In this document: positions 1 to 5,691 of the stretch, one piece after another | Position numbering within the stretch: position 1 is the first letter of the stretch | How the letters are laid out: each line of letters begins with the position of its first letter | DNA from: a bacterium | GTDB lineage: Bacteria > Spirochaetota > JAHITG01 | Assembly: GCA_028711675.1 (NCBI GenBank) | Contig: JAQTRT010000208.1 | Coordinates: 1 to 5,691 of the forward strand | DNA length: 5,691 nucleotides | Direction: 5' to 3' | Position numbers and translations under genes: made by a program | Notes under the pieces: model-generated | Told to the model about the DNA's origin: nothing | What the model saw: only the letters and a program-made list of their open reading frames with translations | Database searches by the model: none

Positions 1-3000
1 GCAAGAATTCCATCTGCTCCAACCATTCAGTGGGGATCCAGATCGATAATGAACTGGCGGATAATAACTTCATCCTTTCCAACCATATCTGGAGCTCCAA
101 CCAGGGCCAGGGCATCATCCTTTACCAGGCGGACAATACCGTGATAAGGTCCAATACCATCCGGGACCAGCTTTACGAAGGAATCAAGATCACCGGCAGC
201 GTGACCAATTCCTACCTTTCCCATAACAACATTTTCTCCAACTGGGGCTCAGGCGTGTTGATCGAATCGAACAATGCCGACCATAATTTGGTATATACCA
301 ATGAAATATGGGGGCTGAACCAGTGGAAGGGCCTTTTCCTGGTCGGCGGGGATAATAATGTCATCCAGTCCAACCGTATCCATGAGAACGAGTACGGGAT
401 CTATATCCAGGACCAGGCTTTGAACAACAGGCTGGTCCGGAACGATATTTACCAGAACGACTCATACGGTATCTTTATCACCAATTCCGGCAGGAACGCG
501 GTCATTGATTCCAAAATATGGGGGAATAACCAGGATTACGGTGTTTGTGTGCGTAATGCCAGCAGTACCGTGATACGGTCCAACCAGATATATTATATTA
601 ATTCCGGAGCTGTGCTCCTGAATGCCGGCGGGCGGAGCAATATCATCGCTGCCAATAATATATATTCCAACCAGGGCCTGGGTATCGATATCTCCTCCGA
701 CACCGTGGATGATACGGTCATTTTCAGCAACCGGATATATCATCCGACCGGCTCTTACGGTCTCCGAATCAATGAGGCGGACAGGAACATCGTCCGGAAG
801 AATATCATCAGCCATGCGGGCAGTACCGGTATCAAGATCTGGATCAACAGCGTCAGTAATTACATATCGGGTAATACTGTTTATTCCAATGATACATCCG
901 GTATTGATCTATCCTGGGATGCTCTTGATTATAATACGATATCCTCTAATATCGTTTTTGGCCGGAACCAGAATGACGGTATTGTCATTGAGGACAGTGA
1001 TAACAATTATATCTACCGGAATCTGGTCTATGATAACCAATATTGCGGGATCAGACTGTCGGCAACAGCCAGCAGCATCAGGGTGATCAATAATACCATT
1101 TTCGGCAGTGTGAATTCCAACGGTCTGATGTGGCTGAATACCTCCAGCGGGACCATGTATAACAATGTCATCCTTTCCAACAACCGATACGGTGTTGAAT
1201 CAGGCACTTCAGGCACGGTGTACGCGGCTTACAACGATATTTACGGGAACGGCTCAGGTACCACAACCGGCAGCCTGAGCATGGGGCCGGGAAATCTTTA
1301 CCAGGATCCCAGGCTGGAGACCGTCACATCCTTTACCATTGCGTCGGCTCTCAGCCCCTGCGTGGATAGAGGTATGGTAATCGCCGGTGTCTCCGGCACT
1401 TACCAGGGGACAGGGCCGGATATGGGGTGGAAGGAATCCCCGTTTACGTTCACCAATCACGGCCCGTTCTATGTGGATGATAATTCCGGCCTGGATACCA
1501 ATCCCGGGACCTTTGAGTCGCCTTTCGCTACCATCCAGAAAGCGGTTAATATCATGATGCCGGGGGTCACGACCTCAACCTGCTATATCTTCCCCGGCGC
1601 TTATGATGAGGCTGTGGTCATCTTTTCCAACCGGAATACGGGTTACATGGTGTTCACGAAATTATCCAATAAATCACCTCAGATGGGAGGAGGCGGAATC
1701 CGCAGCGAGGCCATTATTTTCACGAATGCCAGCCGGGTCATGATCAACGGCCTGAAGATCAGCAACTATACATCGAGCGGTATCGTGCTCCGGGGCACCT
1801 GTACCAATAACATCATTTCCAGGAATTATATCAAATCATGTACTTTCCAGGGCATCTACCTGCTCTCGAGGAACTGCGACAGGAATTATTTTTATACCAA
1901 CCATGTGATCAGCCAGTCTTCCGGTATCCGGCTCGACAACGGCGACCAGAATACGTTCGCGTCCAATATTGTCAGGCTGAATGCCCTGAGGGGCATTTAT
2001 CTGGACGGCAGCAGCATGAGCAACCGCTTCACGGGTGGAAGCGTCTATTCCAATACCTCCTATGGCATCAGCTTCGAATCCGATAACGCGGACTATAATT
2101 TTATTGAGAACTGCCGGATCTGTGGCAGAGGGCAGCAGACAGGGATCAATATCGATAACGGCGATTTCAATATCATCAGGAAAAATATCATCTGCCGCCA
2201 TTCCCAGGAAGGTGTCGTTTTCGGGAACTCGGCAACGACCAATCACTGTTCCGGAAATTCGATCTATTCCAACGATACAACGGGGATCAGTCTCAGCAGT
2301 TGTACATTCAACAGTATTATGACCAATTCCATCTGGGGAGCGAACCAGGATACCGGCATTTCTATCAACGTCGCAGGTTATAATAATACCATAATGTCCA
2401 ACCAGATCCATAATAACCAGAACACCGGAGTCGAGCTAGCCCTGGCAGCGGATTATAACGTGATACGCGGCAACAGTATTTATTCCAATCCTTTTCAGGG
2501 TATCGGAGTCGGAGGGGCTGATTATATCCAGATCGTGAAGAATGTGGTCAGGGATAACGGCTACGGGATCGACTTCAACAGTATCTCTGCCAATAACGAA
2601 GTGATCTCCAGCAATATACTGCAGGCGAACAGGAACTCCGGTCTCAAGGTCGAGGACGCGGATTATGTCAGTATCTGCCGGAACCTGGTCTCCCGGAACG
2701 TCACCAATGGTATTGTGATCAAAGGGACCGTAGACCAGGCCAGGCTGGTGAACAACACCATTTACGGCACTGTCCGGTCCAACGGTATCCTCTGGCAGAA
2801 CAGTTCTGTCGGGACCATGCTGAATAATATCATCCTATCCAACGGCAACGGTTTGGGGGATTACGGGATCCGGAATACATCATCAGGCTCTGTGATACTG
2901 GGATATAACGATCTGTTCGGCAATCCCGGCGGGCCGACCAACGGCGGTTATTTCCTTGTGCGGGGCGGGAACATTTTTCAGGATCCCATGCTGGAGACCG

Positions 3001-5691
3001 TCACATCATTCACTATTACCTCGGCTTCGAGCCTGGCTGTGGACAGCGCGACCAATGTCCCTGATGTGACGGCAAGCTATATGGGTTTGGCTCCGGATAT
3101 GGGATGGAAAGAATCCGGCTTTACCAGGAACAGCGGGCCTTATTACGTGGACGACAACTCGGGCCTGGATACCAATCCCGGCACCTTCAGCCAGCCGTTC
3201 CTGACCATCCAGAGAGCAGCTGATGCCATGAGCCCGGGAGCAGCATCGGCCATCTGTTATATTTTCCCCGGACAATATAACAATAAAACCACTGTCCTTT
3301 CCAATAAGAACAGCGGGTACATGGTCTTTACCGGGCTTTCCAATTCACCGCCAAGGCTGCACGGCGGTTTGGGTCCCATGATGACCAACTTTGCCTTTAA
3401 GATTACCAATGCCGGCAGGATCATGGTCACAGGACTGGCTATCACCAATTTCCAGAACGCGATAATCATTCAGGGCACTTCCCGGAGCAATATTATTTCC
3501 CGGAACAGGATAAAATCATCCGGCGGTATGAGCATGATGAGTTATTGTATTAAAATACTTTCGGACCAGGCGGATTACCATTCTATCCGGAGCAATGAGT
3601 TCTGGGCGACCGGGACAACCGCTGCATACGGTGTTTACATCGACAACGGTGACAATAACCTCGTATATTCCAACAGGATCCATAATTCCTTGCATGGCAT
3701 CGGGATCATAGGGAGCGCTCAAAGCAATAATATTATTAATAATGACCTTTATGATAATACCCAGGCAGGATTGAGCATGGATTCATCCGGTGCCGGGAAC
3801 AACCAGGTCCTGTCGAACAGGATATACGGAAACAGCCAGAGCATGGGCATCATCCTGTCCAACGGCATGTTCAACGTGATACGGTATAACCGCATTTATA
3901 GGAACTCATCGGACGGTATCCATGTCTGCACTACAGCCTCCAATATGTATCTTCTTAAGAATACCGTTTTTTCCAACGAAAGCTCCGGTATCTTCCTGAG
4001 CAGCCAGAACGGCAATTATATCATGACCAATTATATCTGGGGAACCAACCAGGATTACGGGATATACATCCAGTCATCAAAGAAGAATACCGTCCGGTCG
4101 AACCAGGTTCACCATAACGGCGTGTACGGTATTTATGTTCAGACCATAATGCTGGGCTTAGGCTATGCAAACAATAACCTCCTCACGCGGAACCTGGTTT
4201 ATTCCAATGGTATCGCAGGGATCGCGGACAGGTCCGCGGGTATCTTCGGATATAATAACAGCATCATCAGTAATGTTATCTATGGGGAGAACCAGGATTA
4301 CGGCATCTGGGAGGATGGGTCAAGGAATAACAGTGTTTACCGGAACCTTGTCCGCAGTCATCAGGTCCATGGGATTAAATTAACTGCGACATCATCCAAT
4401 ATCAGGATCTTCAATAATACGATCTTTAAAAGTATCGTTTCCAACGGCATAACCTGCTTGAATTCATCCAAGGCCGAGATAATAAATAATATCATCCTGT
4501 CCAACAACCTGTACGGGATCCATAACCTTTCCAGCCGGTCCCAGGTGGTCGCGTATAACGACCTTTACGGCAGCCTGTCCGATCCCACCAACGGCGGCAG
4601 GTTCTTGTGGGGGGCCGGAAATAAGTTTACAGATCCGCTGCTGGATACCGTCTCTTCCTTTACTATCACATCAGCCTCCGGCGCAGCCGTGGACAGCGCT
4701 TCGAACATTCCGGGCGTTTCGGATAATTTCCAGGGGATGGGGCCGGATATGGGGTGGAAAGAATCACCTTTTACCGGACTGAATTACGGGCCGTATTATG
4801 TGGATGACAACAACGGCCTGGATACCAATCCCGGCACGTTCAGCCAGCCGTTCCGGACCATCCAGAAAGCCGCCCTGGCCATGATGCCCGGCCTGCCGAA
4901 CTGTTCGTCTGCCATAACCTATATTTTCCCGGGCATTTATCAGGAAAGGGTGACCATCAAGTCCAATAAAAATACAGGATACATGCTTTTTACGAAATTA
5001 TCCAATTCCATGCCTGTGCTCACGGGTGTCTCTACCACCAATCACGGCATCAAGATGACCAATGCGTGCCGTGTGGCCATCCACGGCCTTGTGGTTAAGT
5101 CATACAGCACGCATGGAATCATCCTGGTGGGCGCTTCCAGCAATAACCGGATATCCCGGAATAATATATATTCCAATAATAGCTACGGTATCAATATCGA
5201 TTCCGAGGATGCGGACAAGAACTATATCCTTACCAATAACGTCTGGAGCAGGAACCAGGACAGGCCTGTTTACATCGGCGACGGGGATAACAACGTGGTA
5301 AGGTCCAACCAGATCCATTCCAGCCAGTACGGCGGTATCCAGCTCGATGCGAGCGCCACAGGGAACTGGGTCGTGTGCAATTCCATCTATTCGAACAATA
5401 CACATAACGTTTATATCAGCGCGGAGGGCGCGGATAATAATTATATCATCTCCAACCATATCTGGGGCGCGGGCGGAGGACCGCTCTATAACGGTATCTA
5501 TCTGGTCAGTGCGGATAATATGGTCATCCGGGATAACCGGATCCACGCCATTATGCAATACGGTATTCAGCTCGCCACTTCGCCTACCAACAACACCATC
5601 GAAAGGAACACGATCTATTCCAATGAACTGGCAGGCATCTACCTGAATTCCGCAGGTGTGCGTAACAAGATACTGACCAATCAGATCTACG
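1..5691 (+). CDS. Giant modular right-handed parallel beta-helix repeat protein, internal fragment (both ends missing)
   Basis: An uninterrupted frame (complete codons 3-5690, 1,896 residues) spans the window without a stop. The first in-frame Met is at 1128, in the middle of a repeat, so no start lies here. The translation is made of PbH1/NosD-like rungs (N-x-I-[YWH]-x-N....GI.[LI]) arranged in four beta-helix modules: A partial, B and C complete, D partial. Each complete module runs from a YVDD[NS] N-cap to a PDMGWKES C-cap. Such folds are typical of secreted or surface proteins that bind or process polysaccharides, and of structural fibres. That this one is exported is inference, because signal and anchor regions are not visible. 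No catalytic residue set is recognisable, so an enzyme name is not justified. ATA and AGG/CGG codons are frequent throughout, and style is uniform from module to module. The single frame and module periodicity argue against frameshift or assembly error. No symbol is assignable. Confidence 0.95.
84..1169 (+). repeat. Three-rung super-repeat array of module A (period about 219 bases)
   Basis: Successive units start at 84, 303, 513, 732 and 951. Each unit contains one 'IWGxNQDYGI' rung, one 'V-I-R-S-N-Q-I-H-x-N-x-Y-G-I' rung and one 'N-x-I-Y-S-N-x-x-S-G-I' rung. Unit lengths are 73, 70, 73 and 73 residues; the fifth grades into the closing rungs. Conserved Asn before each strand suggests an internal asparagine ladder, as known in other beta-helices (inference). 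Units are diverged in DNA sequence but keep length and rung order. Confidence 0.75.
1230..1439 (+). other. C-cap of module A
   Basis: Seventy residues closing the helix: YNDIYGN, then GPGNLYQDPRLETVTSFTI, SALSPCVD and GPDMGWKES. The order Y-N-D-x-Y-G ... G-N-x-x-x-D-P-x-L ... S-A-x-x-x-V-D ... P-D-M-G corresponds to the familiar end of bacterial beta-helix domains (DP.F ... SPAIDAG ... DIGA), with MGW in place of IGA. It recurs with 71 residues in modules B and C. Here the residues before VD are SPC and the residues after it are RG rather than S. Confidence 0.8.
1440..1469 (+). other. Inter-module linker A-B
   Basis: Ten residues, PFTFTNHGPF, between the end of the C-cap of A and the first Tyr of the N-cap of B. 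The PFT...GP frame is shared with the C-D linker. Such a short Pro/Gly linker would set adjacent helices almost end to end (inference). Confidence 0.6.
1470..1808 (+). other. N-cap of module B (DUF1565-like start of a beta-helix domain)
   Basis: About 113 residues that differ in style from the rungs. It begins YVDDNSGLDTNPGTF, then PFATIQKAV, CYIFPG, an SNRNTGYMVFTKLSN stretch, and TNASRVMINGLKI leading into the first rungs. In known beta-helix proteins a Y-V-[DS]-x-x-x-G-x-D-x-x-x-G-[TS]-x-x-x-P-[FL]-x-T-[IL] segment, often annotated DUF1565, marks the start of the helix: the Pro-Phe and Thr-Ile pack the first strand. The same block recurs at 3144 and 4797 in this window, which fixes the module boundaries. 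Confidence 0.8.
2904..3116 (+). other. C-cap of module B
   Basis: Seventy-one residues with the same order of motifs: YNDLFGN, GGNIFQDPMLETVTSFTI, SASSLAVDSA and APDMGWKES. A 17-base stretch encoding LETVTS is identical to the copy in module A (1314-1330 and 2991-3007). The first residue of the PDMGWKES block is preceded by Ala instead of Gly. Confidence 0.8.
3117..3143 (+). other. Inter-module linker B-C
   Basis: Nine residues, GFTRNSGPY, one residue shorter than the other two linkers and with Gly in place of the leading Pro. Confidence 0.6.
3144..3488 (+). other. N-cap of module C (DUF1565-like start)
   Basis: Second copy of the cap, about 115 residues. YVDDNSGLDTNPGTF is identical in sequence to the cap of module B, followed by SQPFLTIQRAADAM, CYIFPG, SNKNSGYMVFTGLSN and TNAGRIMVTGLAI. 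The distance from the first Tyr to the first post-cap rung Arg (ISRN) is 119 residues, against 117 in B and 120 in D, so cap length is closely conserved. Confidence 0.8.
4554..4766 (+). other. C-cap of module C
   Basis: Seventy-one residues: YNDLYGS, GAGNKFTDPLLDTVSSFTI, SASGAAVDSA and GPDMGWKES. Same length as the C-cap of module B and one residue longer than that of module A, with a few substitutions (TDPLLDTVSS for QDPMLETVTS). Confidence 0.8.
4767..4796 (+). other. Inter-module linker C-D
   Basis: Ten residues, PFTGLNYGPY, matching the A-B linker in length and in the PFT and GP positions. Confidence 0.6.
4797..5144 (+). other. N-cap of module D (DUF1565-like start)
   Basis: Third copy of the cap, about 116 residues: YVDDNNGLDTNPGTF, SQPFRTIQKAALAM, TYIFPG, SNKNTGYMLFTKLSN, TNACRVAIHGLVV. 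It differs from the other two in having Thr instead of Cys before YIFPG, and a Cys a few residues earlier (LPNCSSAI) beside a small insertion. Confidence 0.8.
4797..5690 (+). repeat. Module D: 5' portion of a beta-helix module (continues beyond the window)
   Basis: Begins with N-cap YVDDNNGLDTNPGTF (residue 1599) and includes the first 298 residues of the module. 'IWG'-type rungs start at 5238 (NVWSRNQDRPV), 5457 (HIWGAGGGPLYNGI) and, at the very edge, 5682 (QIY, with the final base g compatible with a following Gly). These give periods of 73 and 75 residues. By comparison with B and C, roughly 240-250 residues of the module should lie downstream. In the HIWG rung the usual NQD is replaced by a Gly-rich AGGGPL turn. 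Confidence 0.85.

Larger units (their letters stand above)
3..1439 (+). repeat. Module A: 3' portion of a beta-helix module (N-cap missing)
   Basis: Residues 1-479 of the window translation. It opens directly in rungs (NSICSNHSVGIQI) and holds the most regular rung array of the window. Five 'IWGxNQ'-type rungs start at 84 (HIWSSNQ), 303 (EIWGLNQ), 513 (KIWGNNQ), 732 (RIYHPTG) and 951 (IVFGRNQ), giving periods of 73, 70, 73 and 73 residues. The array ends with the closing rungs INNTIFGSVNSNGL and NNVILSNNRYGV, then the C-cap. Its first rung resembles the first post-cap rung of module D (NNIYSNNSYGINI). If it occupies the same position, the complete module A would be about 600 residues, roughly two rungs longer than B or C. 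That estimate is inference, since the N-cap lies upstream of the window. Confidence 0.85.
1470..3116 (+). repeat. Module B: complete beta-helix module (549 residues)
   Basis: Runs from the N-cap YVDDNSGLDTNPGTF (residue 490) to the C-cap APDMGWKES (ending at residue 1038). Rungs begin after NIISRN at 1809. 'IWG'-type rungs are at 2115 (RICGRGQQTGI) and 2328 (SIWGANQDTGI), 71 residues apart; downstream the three-rung pattern is looser (VVRDNGYGI, ILQANRNSGL). Closing rungs NNTIYGTVRSNGI and NNIILSNGNG match those of modules A and C position for position. The module is the same architectural unit as C (541 residues), so it arose by tandem duplication within the gene. Its array contains more Cys than the others (for example CTFQGI, SRNCDRN, NCRICGRG), with no clear pairing scheme visible. 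Confidence 0.88.
3144..4766 (+). repeat. Module C: complete beta-helix module (541 residues)
   Basis: Runs from N-cap YVDDNSGLDTNPGTF (residue 1048) to C-cap GPDMGWKES (ending at residue 1588). 'IWG'-type rungs begin at 3597 (EFWATGTTAAYGV), 3819 (RIYGNSQSMGI), 4032 (YIWGTNQDYGI) and 4275 (VIYGENQDYGI), giving periods of 74, 71 and 81 residues. The 81-residue step carries roughly 8-10 extra residues around VQTIMLGLGYANNN and IADRSAGIFGYNN, probably loops protruding from the helix. A second, smaller departure lies just after the cap, where SSGGMSMMSYCI replaces the usual SN..YGI turn. Closing rungs NNTIFKSIVSNGI and NNIILSNNLYGI are followed by the C-cap. Confidence 0.88.

Noticed and set aside
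622..1086. 154-residue open frame on the + strand in another frame
   Set aside because: Overlaps the main frame completely. Its Ser/Ile/Arg-rich composition is what a frame-shifted reading of AAT-ATC-TCC codons gives.
1128..1130. First in-frame ATG as a possible gene start
   Set aside because: It lies within a rung (SNGLMW), has no Shine-Dalgarno-like sequence placed before it, and is preceded by 375 codons of the same open frame with the same repeat pattern.
1254..1460. Short - strand frames over the caps (also 3006-3275)
   Set aside because: Both lie over the conserved cap regions and resemble each other only because the caps are duplicated on the + strand.
1836..2411. 191-residue open frame on the - strand with an ATG start
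   Set aside because: It lies wholly inside the continuous + strand frame. Its recurring GID/GIY-like pattern is just the reverse complement of the rung codons (GAT/ATC-rich), and similar antisense openings recur at 462-815 and 5100-5558 over equivalent repeats. It matches no recognisable family.
1488..4834. Regularly spaced identical short repeats that might suggest a CRISPR array or insertion element ends
   Set aside because: Spacing is about 1.65 kb, copies are in frame and code for the same peptide, and they are not inverted. They are protein-module repeats.
5100..5558. 152-residue open frame on the - strand
   Set aside because: Shadow of the rungs of module D; same antisense repeat pattern as the other - strand frames, with no independent support.
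1..5691. Annotation as a pectate lyase or other polysaccharide lyase or hydrolase
   Set aside because: The fold class fits, but no catalytic Asp/Lys/Arg cluster or calcium site typical of those families could be recognised. The sequence is dominated by structural rung residues.
1..5691. tRNA, rRNA, promoters, terminators and riboswitches
   Set aside because: No cloverleaf, no GC-rich hairpin followed by a T-run and no intergenic gap was seen; every base belongs to the one coding frame.

Overview
The whole window is the inside of one very large protein-coding gene on the + strand. Reading codons from base 3, the frame stays open for 1,896 codons to base 5690, with neither a stop nor a credible start. 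Both gene ends therefore lie outside the window, and the protein is longer than about 1,900 residues. The translation is rich in Asn, Ile, Ser, Gly and Tyr. It consists of short rungs of the type N-x-I-Y-S-N-x-x-x-x-G-I-x-[L/I]-x, the signature of a right-handed parallel beta-helix (PbH1/NosD-like repeats). No other gene, RNA gene, mobile element or regulatory site could be supported.

The protein is ordered at three nested scales. (1) Single rungs of about 22-26 residues. (2) A three-rung super-repeat of about 70-74 residues (about 219 bases), in which rungs of type 'IYSN..SGI', 'IWGxNQDYGI' and 'NQIHxNxYGI' follow one another in a fixed order. (3) Complete beta-helix modules of about 540-550 residues, repeated head to tail every 1,674 and 1,653 bases. 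Each module opens with a conserved N-cap (YVDDNSGLDTNPGTF..PF.TIQ.A, resembling DUF1565-type starts). It continues through a rung array and closes with a C-cap (YND[IL][YF]G ... DP.L.TV.SFTI.SA...VD ... PDMGWKES). A 9-10 residue Gly/Pro-containing linker then joins it to the next module.

Layout: module A, 3' part only (3-1439); linker; module B, complete (1470-3116); linker; module C, complete (3144-4766); linker; module D, 5' part (4797-5690, continuing past the window). The likely picture is a giant, probably exported, multi-domain beta-helix fibre or carbohydrate-interacting surface protein, but signal peptide, anchor or secretion domains would lie outside the window. No polysaccharide-lyase or hydrolase active site could be picked out.

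Organism: the gene is intron-free over 5.7 kb, base composition is roughly balanced, ATA (Ile) and AGG/CGG (Arg) codons are used freely, and the protein is a giant repeat protein. This fits an environmental bacterium (or less likely an archaeon) without enterobacterial codon preferences. Uncultured lineages rich in giant beta-helix proteins, such as Omnitrophota, Elusimicrobiota or related candidate phyla, are possible, but this is a weak inference.
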